Shown here one piece after another: positions 10,991 to 23,546 of a stretch of 64,000 nucleotides of DNA. The position numbers and the translations under genes are program-made. The notes beneath the pieces were generated by a model. It made no database searches. It was given only the letters and a program-made list of their open reading frames with translations, and was not told where the DNA came from. This DNA comes from Brachionus manjavacas (Eukaryota; Rotifera; Eurotatoria; Ploima; Brachionidae), in the NCBI GenBank assembly GCA_019054805.1, contig JAHQIY010000012.1:3224001-3288000 (forward strand). The letters are read 5' to 3'. Position 1 is the stretch's first letter, and each line of letters opens with the position of its first letter.

Positions 10991-11489
10991 TGTGCTATTC
11001 TTCAGTCCATTATGGTCGAAATAAGAAAAATAATGTAATATCTAAATTTTTAATATTTTCTTAGAATTTTTAATTTTTTTAATTGGGAGATTTTTTTGCT
11101 ATGCGATAGTGATTTTTGTTTTTGAGTTTTACAGCACATTTTTATTTCTAATTTTTTCCTTTCTATAAGTAATATTTATAATAATGCCTTGCTTTTTTTA
11201 ATAGATTTTCTCTTTAATATTTTTTCTTTTTTACTGTTATCATTTTTTAAGGCTATGCCAATTTTTTTTTATCATTTTTTTTTCATTAATGAAAATCTTA
11301 AAATATTATTTATAACAAAGACAAATTTTTAGCTATTTTTTATGCTGTTCTAATTTGCCTATGTGTCAGTTTTAAAATTTTAATATAGATATTTTTCAAA
11401 TAAACATGTACTTTAGTTAGCAATAAATAAAATATAAATTTGAATTACAAGTTGAATTTAACTTCAAAATTTTTATCCAAGTCTTAGGT
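10991..11489. other. Intergenic DNA upstream of ALG5
   Basis: A/T-rich with no recognisable gene. It should hold the ALG5 promoter, but no specific element can be named. Confidence 0.5.
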
Positions 11490-12883
11490 ATGTTGGAGTG
11501 CTGCTGTTTCAAAATTTTATCTTGGATGCTCCTGGCAATCATGATCACAGTTTTTTTGGTACTTTTTAATTTTTTAATTTAAATAAATTTTTTATCTTAA
11601 AAAAAAGTTTAAAAGAATTATCAGAGCTATTTCAATTCCCTATTCCCAAATCACCCAGACCGAGAACGAACAATTTTTCTTAGATCCTAGCACAAATAAA
11701 AAATCTAAATTTCCGTCCATTATGAGCGAATCTAGTCTTTATTTGTCGATCATAGTTCCTAGCTACAATGAACAAGTTCGATGTAGGTAAGCTTTTGAAA
11801 TGAAAATGAGTGTCTATCTTTTTTGTATCCTTTAGTACCTGTAATGCTTGACGAAGCTTTTGAATACCTTGAAAAAAGAAAAGTCTCTTTGGGAAAAAAA
11901 GACTTTATTTTCTGTTTAATCTTTCCTTTTTCTAGAAAAATGATTCTGAATTTACCTACGAGATTATTGTGGTTGATGATGGAAGCAAGGATGATACATC
12001 AAAGGTGAATTCATTCAAATTTTCTCAAATAAATTGGATTTTTTTTATTCAGGTTGCCTTGGAATATGCAAAAAAATACTCTACCGATGTTTTAAGGGTA
12101 TTGACCCAAGATTTTAATCGCGGTAAGGGAGGCGCAGTTAGAATGGTATTTTAAAAAAATCTAAAAAAATTTTCAAAACTTTTTATTTTGATTATTTAGG
12201 GTGTTGTGAAGAGTAGAGGTAAACTTATTTTATTTGCTGATGCAGATGGAGCCTCTAAATTCAGTGATTTTGAGAGACTGGAAAAAATTGCCAAAACCAA
12301 TTGCGCTTCGTTGGAAGTAAACATTTATTTTTAGATATTTTTAAAAAAGGAAATTTTTTTTTCTAAATAGGATGATAAAATTGTTGTTTGTGGATCTAGA
12401 AGACATTTGGAAAAAGATTCAATAGCAAAGGTAAACAAATTGAATGATTTTAATTCAAATTCTAGCTAATTTTGTAGAGGTCGTTATTTCGAACATTTTT
12501 AATGCATGGATTTCATTTCCTAGTTTGGTTTTTGTGTGTGAAAGGAGTCCGTGATACTCAATGCGGCTTCAAATTATTGACAAGACCAGCCGCATTGCAG
12601 ACTTTTTCCAATCTGCACGTATTAAGATGGTAAGCATATTATTTAATTTTTTCTAAAAAGTTATTCTTCCATTTTTAGGGCTTTCGATGTAGATTTGTTA
12701 TATATTGCTCAATATTTGAGAATACCAATTTTTGAAGTAGACATCAATTGGCATGAATGCGAAGGGTCAAAAATAACCTTTGGCAGCTACATTCAAATGG
12801 GCTTAGATCTTTTGTCCATTAGATTGCATTATTTATTCGGTGCTTGGAAGATTGACGCCAACTATCGGCCAGATAACATTTAA
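11490..12883 (+). CDS. ALG5: Dolichyl-phosphate beta-glucosyltransferase ALG5, nine exons
   Basis: Transfers glucose from UDP-glucose to dolichyl phosphate on the ER membrane, making the donor for the last three N-glycan glucosylations. Exons: 11490-11558, 11608-11782, 11836-11882, 11936-12004, 12053-12145, 12200-12316, 12371-12430, 12478-12629, 12679-12883. They total 987 nt and 328 residues (human 324), with all phases consistent. Introns are 47-54 nt, GT-AG. A hydrophobic N-terminal segment (about residues 9-23, [11 protein letters not shown]) is the membrane anchor. GT2 motifs: [46 protein letters not shown] (the DxD-type metal/UDP site), [15 protein letters not shown], and [14 protein letters not shown] near the end. 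The exon 1 join is the least certain because N termini are poorly conserved. An AATAAA lies at 12994-12999. Confidence 0.95.
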
Positions 12884-12899
12884 TTTTTATTTTGATTCA

Positions 12900-15115
12900 C
12901 CAAAATTGCGACACTTTTTTTGCCGAATTATTTATCCTGCTTTGTTATCGTTTTTTGAATAATTTGATAAATTTTATTTAGTTTAAAGAATCGAATAAAA
13001 CAATATTTAAAAATTGTTGTTTTTTTTATAGCTTCAAGGTTAATTAACAGGCTATCTATTTTAGAAATTTACTAAATTAACCTGTTTGTTCTAGAGACTT
13101 TAGTTTAAAAAATGATTTAAATTTTGAAATAAAAAAAATTAATGAATTTTAAGGTTTTGTTTTTTTCAAAAATTTTAAAAGACTAGCTATACTGTCTAAA
13201 TTTACTGTCTAAAGTGCAAGACAGCATGAATACAAATTCTTTTGGAAATATATTGTAAGTAAAGGACAGATGTTTTAAATGTTATTTGATCTCAGCTTTC
13301 ATTTGAAAAAAAAAAAGTCCAACCTGTAAGCCGCCTCATGGTCCCCCAGGATCATAGAAGAATAGGTCTACTCGATAAAAATAACTTTGATAGTGTGGAC
13401 TAGTGATTAATTTTTAATTTTTTTTCTTATTTTGATCTTTTAATTATTTATTTCTAAAACATATTTTCAATTATAGTTTAAATCCGAAAATAAATTCTGT
13501 TTGATTTTCAGTTAATAATATTATTTGACTATTTTTTTTAAAAGCTAAATAGCGTTTGCTTAAAATTAAAAGTCCTTTCGAAATAAATCATTTATTAAAA
13601 AGTTTAAGACAGAGTTATTTAAAACTCATAATTTTTAGTCAAAGTCATTAAAATTAAGGTCAAAGTCAGTACTTGAAATTATTTTTTTTTGAAAATCCTA
13701 ATTTGGACTTAATTTCAGACTTTTAACAACTCTGGTTTATGAAAGTTAAAAAAGTTAACTTATGTAGAAATTATTGAAAATTTTATTAACTTAAGTTTTT
13801 TTTGAAACAATTTAAACAAACTTAATTTATAGTCCTGTCTATTTCATAAGAATTAATGAGTATTATTTTAAAAGCCCAGTTTAATTTCAAATTTTAAAAC
13901 TGAATTCATTTAGATATTTTTTAATTAACGATAAATTTTTATTTTGTTTTTTAAAAAATAAGGAAATTTTTTCTTATTTATACTATGGTTAAAAAGTCAT
14001 AAGTTTTAAGTCAAATCAAAGTCCGGACTTATAATAATTTCTTTAAATTGCGGACTTGGACTTTAATTCTAGCTTTGTCTTAAACTTTACCACCAAAATA
14101 ACTCTCTGAAACGGCTAAACATTTATGAGACCGTGATCATGACCGATGAATGATCGTTCTTGTTAGTTATTTTGGCGCCTTATTTTAAGTCATAGTCACT
14201 GAAATTAATGTCCAAGTCAGTCTTTGAGTTGACTTAAGTCTTGAGAATTTTAAGCAATTCTTCTTTTTAATGTTTTCTTGAAAATGTTTAAAGTCAAACA
14301 GGGTAAAACCGTGAATTCTTTTATTTGATCGCTAAATAGTTGTGAGATTTTTTTTTTTTCGAAAAAAATATAAAATAATAAAAGAGAATATTGTCTTTAA
14401 ATTAAAAAAAACTTTAAAATAAAAGAACGGTTCAAAAATTATTGTTAAAATAAAATAAGATCTTTCATTTATGTTTCAACGCTTACATTGGTGTATATCC
14501 GTTAATTACATAAATTCAAGCAATTAAAATACAAAAAAAGTATAAGAAAATATATGTATCCTATTTTAAAACAAAATTTATCTATTTAGAACACCTTTTT
14601 GAACAAAAAAATTCCATAGTTAAATCAAAGCCTCTTGGAAGGCATTTCCCACAAGACCAATTTTTACATTTCTATTGTCTTTTAGCTTCTTTTAATGGTC
14701 TTCAGAGAAATCACCAATCCACAAGAACATTATATCTGTTTTTTTTTATAATAATTAAAATAATTTTTTTACTGATAATCTTAATAACAAGAAAATACCA
14801 TTCAACTACAGTATCCTGAAGTTATGTCTCAGAGAACTATGTCATCAATCAAAAGAAAGAATAGAAAAATCACCGGAGAGAAGAATTGATTCATCATTGA
14901 TGGTAGAAGAAATTATCAATAGCTCAGATAAACTTTTTTATATTTAGATTAAATTATTTTTATTTTTTTTAAAAATTAATTGCAATTTTGTATGCTTTTT
15001 TTATATTTTGAATCATCGATAAAAATTTAATCAATTGTTTTCGGTAAAAATGAAAATTTTAATTTAAAACCTCATTTTTTTGTATTTTTCTAATAAAATT
15101 TTATAAACATATTTA
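12900..15115. other. Intergenic DNA with AAGTC-rich patches
   Basis: No gene is seen. Two regions, about 13600-13740 and 13990-14250, are diverged relatives of each other and are dense in the words AAAGTC, AAGTCA and GACTT. A third such patch is at 33590-33680. The rest is A/T-rich. Confidence 0.5.
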
Positions 15116-15119
15116 AAAT

Positions 15120-15570
15120 ATTTAAAATTTTTTAAGTTCTCTTTCAAAAATCGAAAACGCATACTTAAATTTAGATGAAATCAACTCAGAAAGCGACCTC
15201 GGACTCAAAATGGCATGATACAATTCATCGAATGCAACAAGAACATAAATTGAATCAAGTGGTACTGTTCTATCAGAAGAACCCCAAATAGCGTGGAAGA
15301 AGGACCAAGAAGGTATGGGTCTATTCGTGACACAAAACAAAAGCTTTAAAGACAATTTTTAAGAAACTGTCTTCCAAGAAATGCCTTCTTCACAAACAGA
15401 GCCATACCATCTTGGAATGAACTAACTGACCAAGTCAAGAACGCGGCAATGTTGAGTATTTCAAGATCGAGTTACCCGACAAGATAACCGAATACAAACA
15501 TATATGCAATAGCTGGCTACCATTTCCGCGAGCCACTGGCCTGCTGCAGATTATTAAAAAATAATAATAA
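15120..15570 (+). mobile_element. LINE C-terminal relic with 3' tail
   Basis: The plus strand gives RKRILKF, then IQFIECNKNIN and GPRRYGSIRDTKQKL, then NAFFTNRAIPSWNELTDQV, the typical C-terminal end of Jockey/CR1-type ORF2 (basic GDLIQ-like helix, then a FFTNR-W-N-LP block). Stops and frame changes interrupt it. A short AATAATAATAAT run at about 15561-15571 is a plausible tail. The minus-strand open frame in the same place is a shadow. Confidence 0.65.
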
Positions 15571-16162
15571 TAACTATTAAGAATAGTTGCGATTATATTT
15601 CTTCAAAAATAATCAAATACTCTATGTAACATGATTTTTCAACAGAGATTTTGATTTTCTATTTTAAAAGGTTTGAAATTTTGGTGCTGAAAAATTATAC
15701 ATATGAAAATTTTTATATAGAAATTGACGCAGCAAGATGTTTTTTTATCTTAAACTTATTTCATCTTTTTTAAATGGTTTCAAAGAGACAAGTCTGCTTT
15801 TTAAATTCTATTTTAAAATAATTTATAATAAAAAAACATATTTTCAAGTTTCCTATGCTAAATTTTTGAAAATTTTTCAAAATATCAAAATATTTTCGAA
15901 AAATTTTATCATAAGAAATATTCAAACAAAAAAACGGGGGATTTTTCATTTAATCTAAAAATTTGACTCATCAAATTAGTCACATTGTAATTTCTTAGTA
16001 AATATGAATAAAGGCAACTAACTTAGATTTTGGGGTCTGAGTAGGCAAAAATTCGACAAAATTATTAGCATAAAAATTGAATCATAAATTTGAAATGTTA
16101 AAAAAAGTTAAAAAAAAAAGCATATTTAAAAAATAATTTTTTATTACATTAAATAAAAAGCC

Positions 16163-19100
16163 ATGTCTCAAAGATCATTTGATCACTTGTTTAAAGTTTT
16201 GTTAATCGGTGAGTCGTCTGTGGGAAAGTCTTCAATAATTCTCAGATACACTGACAACTCTTTCGATGAAAATTTTGTTTCAACTATTGGCATCGATTTC
16301 AAAATAAAGACATTGGAAATTCAAGGAAAAACAATCAAGCTTCAAATATGGTATTTAACAATTAACATTTTTAGGTGATCATGTGATTGAGTGATAATGA
16401 ATTTTCTAATTTTTAATTTTCAATCTTTACCATCTTGACTTTGCTACTTTTAGTCACGTGATCACATAATTGTCTTTAAAATGAGGAATGCTTCTTTAAA
16501 AATTTTAACAAAGGGATACAGCAGGACAAGAACGTTTCCACTCGGTGACTTTTTCTTTTTATCGCGGAGCTCATGCAATTTTGCTAGTCTACGATATCAC
16601 ACAAGCTAGATCATTTTCAAGTTTAGCCTCTTGGCTAAGAAACATTGAACAGGTAAATTTTTTATGTTTGCTAATAAAGATTTAGATTTATTCATTTATT
16701 AATTGGTAAATCAAAGTATTAAAAAAATAAATATTTATTTAAATTTAAAAAAAAGGAAAAATTTAAGTAATATAGTTTTAAGAATTAAAATTTAGTGTAA
16801 AAAAGTCTTAAAGACTCAAATCTAAAATTATTTCTAAAAATTAAAAATTCTGAAAAAACACAGAAAATAAACATTTTTTGTCAGAATTTTTTTAATTTTT
16901 TCTGATAAAGTTAAAAAAATCGAAACTCAAGCTCTGTTCGATGTGTCACTTTTTACATCAGATCCTTAATCTTCAACCTTTAAAAGACCGTGAAACTCTC
17001 GGACAAAAAGAATGATAAAGGGATTTTTTGATTAAATTACCTATCGAGTGATTATTTAGCAACAAAAAATTTTAATTCAAATTCTTTAAAAATCAAGTTT
17101 TTTTATAACATTCTTATATTCAAAAAAATTCAAAAAACATATTGAAAATATTCTTTATCTCGATAAAATTTCGTAAAATGTTATCCTAAACTCGTGTTGA
17201 GGACTCTAAGAGTAAAGCCCAAATTCAACCTTTGTTCTCTTAGAGTTAATTACACAGTAGGCTAGAAAAAACCATAAATATGGAATATTTTCCAAAAACA
17301 AAGCCCAAATTTAACTATTATTACTCTATCAAAATTGTATTTACTCTCATTTAAAAAGCTTAAATTTGACTTTCCGTAAAATCTTACATACTACCACCGG
17401 GGACAATATGCTGAAAATATATGGGCTTATGATTTTTCTAAAGGAGGCTTAATTTATGTTTTTTTTGGAAAAATCATAGCAACCCAGAGATATTAAGACA
17501 ATATAAAAAAAAAACATGGGCTAAAAAAAAAAAAAAATTTAATATCACAGGGCTAATAAAATAATTTTCAGAAAAAAATTAAAATAAATTTTAATCAATT
17601 CATTTGTTTATAAAAAAAAATCGGAATTGATTATTTTCTTTAAATTTGACAATAAAAATATGTAAATTAAATTTAAAAATCTAAAATTTTTAAAACTCTT
17701 CCTCATCATTACTACCAAAGCTTTGGTCCATTGACTCATCTTACTCTGTATCGTTCCATGAGATTAAACTTTAGAAAAAAATGTCACGCTCTGGGCTTAT
17801 ATATTAAAATTAATTATTTTTTTTTATAAGCTTTGTAATTTTATTATTTTATAAATCCGTGGTTATATAATTAATAATTCTTGATATTAAATGGGCTTGT
17901 ATCATTTTTTTGAGGGGGTGGGGAAAGATCGATTTTCGACTACAAGACCGGGTTTAAATGTCTATTTCGAAAATAACTCTAAATTTTTTTTAAATGAGAG
18001 TAAAAACTATTTTTTTGTAAGAGAACAAAGGTTGGACTTGGGCTTTACTATTAGGGTCCTCAACACAACTTAACTATAATATTTTTCTATTAAAAAAAAT
18101 TAAATTTGTAACAAGAAACAAGAACTTGATTATTTTATTAATTTTTATAAAATCTTATGATATGCTTGAATTCAAAATATCTTTTAAATAGGAGCGGTTA
18201 TTTTCTAAGTAGAAATTTATTTGAAATCGTCTATTTATAATGATCATTTATAAATAAAGTGTTGATTCATTGGAATTTACCATTTTTTGTTAAGGTAAAA
18301 TAATAAAAGCCGAAAAAAGAACGATTTTTGCCATTTTTTTTAGAAAATTCACTTTTTTACTTTTATTTTTTTATTTAATTTTTAAAAATTTTATCTGAAT
18401 TTTACGTAATACTGAATTTTACGTAATAGTAAATTTTGGTCAAAAAATGTAAAAAATTTTAAAATAAAACAAAGGCTACAAATTATTTTCGTAGTTAAAA
18501 AAATAAAAAAAATAGATGATAAAAAATTTAATTAGTTGACAAATTAATTATTTCGTAGCCAAAAAAATAAAAAAGTAGAAAAAAAAATATAAAAAATAAA
18601 AAAAATGCAACACATTTGTAATAGAAAGTAAATTAGTTGTTTGTATTTTTATTGATTTTTGGTGGACGGCCTCTTTTTTTTGGAGCTTCTTTTGAGTTTA
18701 GTCTTGTAATAGTTATTGACGAAGTCGGTTGAATGAGCAATCTATTGTTAACATTGTGCTCTTGTTCTGATAGCTGTGAAATAGGTTCCACTTGATTATC
18801 ATGTTGTTGTTCATCGACCGTTGAAATTTGATGTTCAAGATTGATACTTTGTAAAGCTGGGTTCGTTGGTCCAGTAGATTTTCTAGTCACTAATGCCATA
18901 TTTGCTTGTATTCGTTTTCCTCTCTTTGAATTGCATTCTGTTTAAATCAATAGATCGAAATTGACATAAGCCAAGATTGTAAGCCACATAAGTACAAAGA
19001 CGTCACAGTTTTAAAGTTTTAAAGATGGTCCTAAAAGATTCAATTAACTTATGTCTTTCTAACATAGGTGATAAAAGATATTATTATCCCCTTTTGTAGT

Positions 19101-19842
19101 TAACTAAATCATTTTAAACGGAATGATGTAATGTAATTTTTCTTCTTCAGCTTATCTAATTTATACTTGTATTTTTAATATAGTTTTTTCTTTTCTTTTT
19201 TTTTTAAATTATTTGTGTAATTGTAAACTTTTTCATATCATACTTCTCCTTCTTGGAGGTTAATTTTCAAATAAATAAATTCGACATTAAATAACTAATT
19301 AGAATAAAAAAAATATTATTTGAAAAAAAAAAAATTGTATATTTATTAAAAAATTGGTAACATTGAGACCAATTTTTTGTTACCAATTTTTTAATTAAAA
19401 ATTAAGAAAAAAATTTTTATTCTATAGATAGGAAAAATTGTTATCTTTTCCATTCTTTAAAGTAATAATTTGTATGTTTTTTTTAGCATGCGGACAACGA
19501 TACCTTGAAATACATAGTAGGAAACAAGTGCGATTGTACTGAATTAAGAGTTGTTCAGAAAAATGAAGGCGAACAAGTTATTTTTAATGATTTTTTTTTT
19601 ATTTTAAATTTTTTTTTCAATTCAAGATTGCTGAACAGTTTATGGCAGAATTTTATGAGACAAGCGCCAAAATGAACACTAACATTGATTCATTATTCAA
19701 AAGTATATGCTGTAAAATTTTGGAAAAAAAACTATCAGAAAATTCAAATAAAAGCCAAGACTTAACGGTACAAACTGTGCAAAATTCCTATTTAAAGTAT
19801 ACCAATGTACCCATTAATAGAATGAGTTCAGGCTGTTGCTAG
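16163..19842 (+). CDS. Rab-family small GTPase, four exons
   Basis: A membrane-traffic GTPase of 210 residues. Exons 16163-16350, 16514-16652, 19487-19576 and 19627-19842 (633 nt with stop, phases consistent). G1 is GESSVGKS (16-23), switch I ends STIGIDFK, G3 is WDTAGQE (63-69), G4 is NKCD (122-125), G5 is ETSAK (150-154), and the C-terminal GCC would be doubly geranylgeranylated. The effector region ([20 protein letters not shown]) is closest to the Rab8/10/13/35 group, but the subfamily is uncertain: the hypervariable tail and [11 protein letters not shown] are divergent. Intron 1 is largely a small palindromic repeat, and intron 2 (2.8 kb) is swollen by a TIR element and a MULE tail. It converges on ADRM1, leaving 158 bases between the stops. 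Intron positions at codons 63 and 109/110 match the Rab10-like gene at 24831-25628. Confidence 0.88.
16372..16477. repeat. Small inverted-repeat element in Rab intron 1
   Basis: AGGTGATCATGTGATTGAG at the left is matched at the right by GTCACGTGATCACATAATTG, whose reverse complement begins CAATTATGTGATCACGTGA. Two-thirds of the 163-base intron is this element, so it looks like a short MITE-type insertion. Confidence 0.5.
17194..18066. mobile_element. TIR element (non-autonomous DNA transposon) in Rab intron 2
   Basis: Ends are inverted copies about 55-60 bases long. The left begins CGTGTTGAGGACTCTAAGAG and the reverse-complemented right end begins TGTGTTGAGGACCCTAATAG. Both continue AGTAAAGCCC, CAACCTTTGTTCTCTTA. 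A subterminal TTTACTCTCATTTAAAAA is also shared (17341-17358 and about 17982-18005 inverted). No transposase is seen inside. The left TIR is also partly repeated inside as AAAGCCCAAATTTAAC near 17300. Confidence 0.7.
18633..18935 (-). pseudogene. MULE C-terminal tail fragment with AT-hook
   Basis: The minus strand reads [19 protein letters not shown] and ends about 80 residues later in [15 protein letters not shown]. The basic RG/RP tail after the SWIM finger is typical of MULE copies in this window (compare 23547-23762, 30229-30654 and 61908-61985). KKRGRPPK is an AT-hook. The frame is intact from an ATG at 18899 but has no transposase in front of it, and it sits inside the Rab intron on the opposite strand. 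Confidence 0.5.
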
Positions 19843-20105
19843 CTAGGTCTTCAGCGCTCAAAGTGAACAAAAAAAATCCGCTCCATTTCAATTAATTAAA
19901 ATAAAAAGCTTTTTTCTATAATAATTTTTAATTTTTAAATAAATTTTTCAATCAAAATAATATTTAATACAGGGCTAGATATTTGAAAAAAAAAGATAAA
20001 TTATTTCGTATCCATTTGGTCGTCGTCGGCTTTCTTCTCTTTTTTTTGCTGTGCATAAGTTTCCATTGCTTTGGCAAAAGCTTCCAGATTGCCTTGAGCA
20101 GCGGC
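19826..20105. repeat. Left arm of inverted duplication (Rab/ADRM1 3' ends)
   Basis: The last Rab codons, the intergenic gap and the last ADRM1 codons recur in inverted orientation at 21917-22137. The gap shares words such as GCTAGCTAGGTCTTCAGCGC and the sequence running into the ADRM1 stop region. Confidence 0.85.
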
Positions 20106-21251
20106 GCTAGTTACCTCGTCGGGCAGATTGAATTGCTGAAGCAAGGGACCAAGTTGACCACTTTGTAGTGCATGTCCGAACGAGCTCATGGCTTTTTTGA
20201 ACTGTGGCGTGGTCAGAGTTGTTCGAAGTTCTTCTTCTGTTTTGGGCAGTATTTCTGAGTCCGGCAAGTGTTGCATCAATCGCTGCTGAATTTCATTGTT
20301 GGCCAAAATTGGGGCCATCAGATCCAGTGGCACCAGTTCTGATAAATCTATTTCTTGTCGTCCGGGTAAATCTTGGGTCAAATTTCCGAGAATATTTTGG
20401 AAATCACTGAATTGCATTTTTTGTCCAGATCCGGACTCTTTTTTACCTTCGCCTGGCTCAATTTGGGCCGGCTTTTTCTCTGACGAGCTTGTCGAAGTCT
20501 GCTCTGGCCGGGTGGCCGAAACTGTGCTTTGAGCTCTGGATGGCCTTAAAAATTAATTAAAAAAAAAAAGAAAAAATTAAATTTTTCCAATTTACTGAGA
20601 ACTTGGAGCAGTTGATGATCGGTTCGATGAGGGAGAATTGACTGGCATAAATCCTCCGAGAAACATTTGCAGCTGTTGCTCGCTCATGGAACCGATCAAG
20701 TTGTGCAGCTCGCTTCCCTCCATTCCACTAAGCTCTTGGTTCAAAACATTGGCCAGATTACCACTGGTCGTGGCACGATCCCCAGCGCTAGTTGACGAAG
20801 ATGAAGAGCCCGGAGCTGGCGGATTGTTCAAGCTGTCATTTACTTTTTTCCATAGTTTTTCATCTCTATCTGATTCGGTTTCTTGCATCCAAAAAAAAAG
20901 CTTTTTGTTGGAGCTCTTGAAGCGCAGCAAGTACACCCGACCAGTAGTGCACTGAGACACTTTTTTGATCTCAACATCATCGGGAAAAATCATCAGGTCC
21001 TTAGAACAAAAGATTTAGAACAATTTTTGTTGGTTTAGTGCCAAGTTTAAGTCTACGTCTTCCACAATTCCGCTAGTGCGGTCCTTCCAGCAAAAATGCA
21101 TCAAAGCATCATCAGATTGGTACACATAGACAAGGCCTTTTCGCTTGTCCGGATGGACTGTTTTGTTAACCAGGCTCATTTTGCCCGCTTTGAATTCGAC
21201 CAAATTTTTTGATTTGGAAGATTGACTGGAACCGAATAGTGCACTTGACAT
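20001..21251 (-). CDS. ADRM1: Proteasomal ubiquitin receptor ADRM1/RPN13, three exons
   Basis: A 26S proteasome subunit that binds ubiquitin and the deubiquitinase UCHL5. Exons on the minus strand: 21251-21057, 20999-20596, 20544-20001. They total 1143 nt and 380 residues (human 407). The N-terminal Pru domain (about residues 15-120) includes [48 protein letters not shown] and LFFWMQE. A Ser/Ala/Thr-rich linker follows. The C-terminal DEUBAD domain (about 243-375) starts [10 protein letters not shown] and includes [39 protein letters not shown] and [15 protein letters not shown]. Exon phases agree: exon 1 ends at phase 0, and exons 2 and 3 share a split Gln codon. Codon use is more GC-rich than the flanking DNA. 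The gene converges on the Rab gene. Confidence 0.95.
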
Positions 21252-21916
21252 GTTATCAGAGTTTTTAATTTTTTAAAATTTTTAAAAGCGCAAAATCAAG
21301 CTATTTTATTCAAAATAATTACGAATCAAATTTTAAAAGATTTTAGTTCATGTTAAAGCTTAAATAATGCAATAATTTATGTTGAAATTTTAAGTATTTT
21401 CACAAATTGGTCAAAAATGCCACTTTAAAAGTAAAGATAATTTTGTTATTTTTTCAATTTTTTTGGTTGGGTACTTGATCTAATTTTTTTAGTTTTGAAT
21501 AAATTTAAATTTTTTAAATTGATGATTTTTCTTCATTTGACTTAATGTTTTTTCTTGATTAAATGAACCTCAAAAAAGAAGGCTAAACATTGAGAAAAAG
21601 TTTGGTGACGGTGACTTAAACGAACAAGAATAATTTGGTCCTTAGAAAAAAAATTGAACCAAGACTTCAGCATTAGGTTTTTGATTGTAATAATTTAAGA
21701 AAAAATGTAATAATTATACAGTTTTAAATTTCATATTTTTATATTGCCTATTTTTGTGCAATATTTCAGAAAATTTTTATTTTGGATCTTAAATAGATAT
21801 TTTAAAAAAATGCAAATTAATCTAAGCTAATATTTCTAAAATCTTCAACCTAGACCAGGGTTCTGTCCCGGACCCCGTTCAAATTTTAAATTACAATCAA
21901 TTTTTTTTATTTGATG

Positions 21917-22137
21917 GCAAAAGCTCAAGGCAATCTGGAAGCTTTTGCCAAAGCAATGGAAACTTATGCACAGCAAAAAATTTCAAATATCTAGCCCTGT
22001 ATTAAATATTATTTTGATTGAAAAATTTATTTAAAAATTAAAAATTATTTTAGAAAAAAAGCTTTTTATTTTAATTAAAAATTGTTCACTTTGAGCGCTG
22101 AAGACCTAGCTAGCAACAGCCTGAACTCATTCTATTT
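21917..22137 (+). pseudogene. Right arm of inverted duplication (ADRM1 3' end copy)
   Basis: In plus orientation it reads [19 protein letters not shown], a copy of the ADRM1 C-terminal region, then jumps to the intergenic sequence between ADRM1 and Rab and ends in the last Rab codons (inverted). About 57 bases covering the final ADRM1 codons and another dozen or so intergenic bases are missing compared with the source. It lies about 0.67 kb upstream of the ADRM1 start. Confidence 0.85.
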
Positions 22138-22139
22138 TA

Positions 22140-23540
22140 CCTTTTAAATATTTAATTGCATAAACAATATTTAAATAATTTAGTTTTAATGTTAAATTGT
22201 TTACATTCTGCCATTAATTAATTTTGGTCATGTTTTTTGGTAAATCTTCATTTCGACAGGTACAATAGGACAGAGTTATTTTCGACAAAGTTTAATAAGA
22301 ATAATTTTATTTAGACAAAAATTATTTCATCCAAAAAAAATTTAGACTAAGCAGAATTCTTAATTATCGAGACAAAAAATAATTGACAAATAAACTTTAA
22401 TAAACTTTGATAGTTCATCTTTTGGCATTGTGAAATTTCATACAAACCTTTCCAAATTACAAAAATAAAATTCTTTTTCATTAATTTAAATTGACAAAAT
22501 TGAGCTTTTCAAAATTTGATGATGAAACAACATGAAACAAAATATGTTTCACTAAATTCAACAAAAAAATATTACTTTTTATTAACAGGAAAATTTTAAT
22601 GATAAAAAAAATATCAATATTTTGGAATTTATTTTTTTCTTGTCTAGATGATCTATTCAAAACAGAATATTTTTTTGCATTTTGTAAATTTTTCTTATTT
22701 AAATATTAAAATTCTGTCATCGTTACAATTGTAAAAGTTTAATTCTTCATTTCTATGTTAACATTCAATTTGATTTAAAAAAATAAATTTATTGGGAAAC
22801 AACCATTTAAATTTTTTCTTAAATTGGACTGTTAAATGAAACATTGTTTGTTTCACCTTTTAAAAATTACAGAATAATCTGTACTTCAAAAGCCATATTT
22901 TTATTAAGAATTTAAATTTTGTTTTGAAATTTTTGTATGAAAATTCACATTGCCTCATCTTTTTAAAAGTCAATTAACACTTGGATATTTTCATTCACAA
23001 TTTGATTTACAAATTTTTTGATTAATATTTCCACAAAAGATAATTTTTGCGATTTTACGTAAAATTACGTTAATCTTTATTTTTTTGAGGTAAAATTTCG
23101 TCAAGGTATAATTTATTAAATTTATTTTTTAATCATACTTTTAAAAATTAATCAACAGTTTGGCGAATCTCTATCTTTTTGTATAAAAACTTCATTACAT
23201 TTTCAACCAAATTTATACAATAAATATTAGTTATCGAGACTTAATATTTTTGCACAATATTTTTAGTAAAAATTCCGCAGAAATAGTAATAAACCGATAA
23301 ATATATAAAAAAACAATAATATTAATTTTGTGTCGATTTTTTTATTAAAAAATAATATAAATAGTAAGAATACCGAATAGAAATTAATTTATCCATTTAA
23401 TCAATTAAAAAAAATATTTTTAGTAAAAAAATTAAAAAAATGAAAAAAAATTATCAAAAAATTTAATTTTTTTCTTAGCACAACTACTTGTGCAAAAAAA
23501 AACCTCTTTTTTTCTTCAGTGGGGCATTACAGGTTTTACA
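22140..23540. other. Non-coding A/T-rich DNA
   Basis: No gene is seen. A TTTTACGTAAAATTACGTTA patch at about 23052-23071 resembles patches at 18405-18425 and 33285-33370. Confidence 0.5.
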
Positions 23541-23546
23541 AATATT

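Noticed and set aside
15737..15958. Plus-strand 73-codon Phe/Lys/Ile-rich frame
   Set aside because: Amino acid make-up is that expected from A/T-rich non-coding DNA.
20204..20955. Plus-strand frames across ADRM1
   Set aside because: Antisense shadows of the ADRM1 exons, which have strong family similarity.
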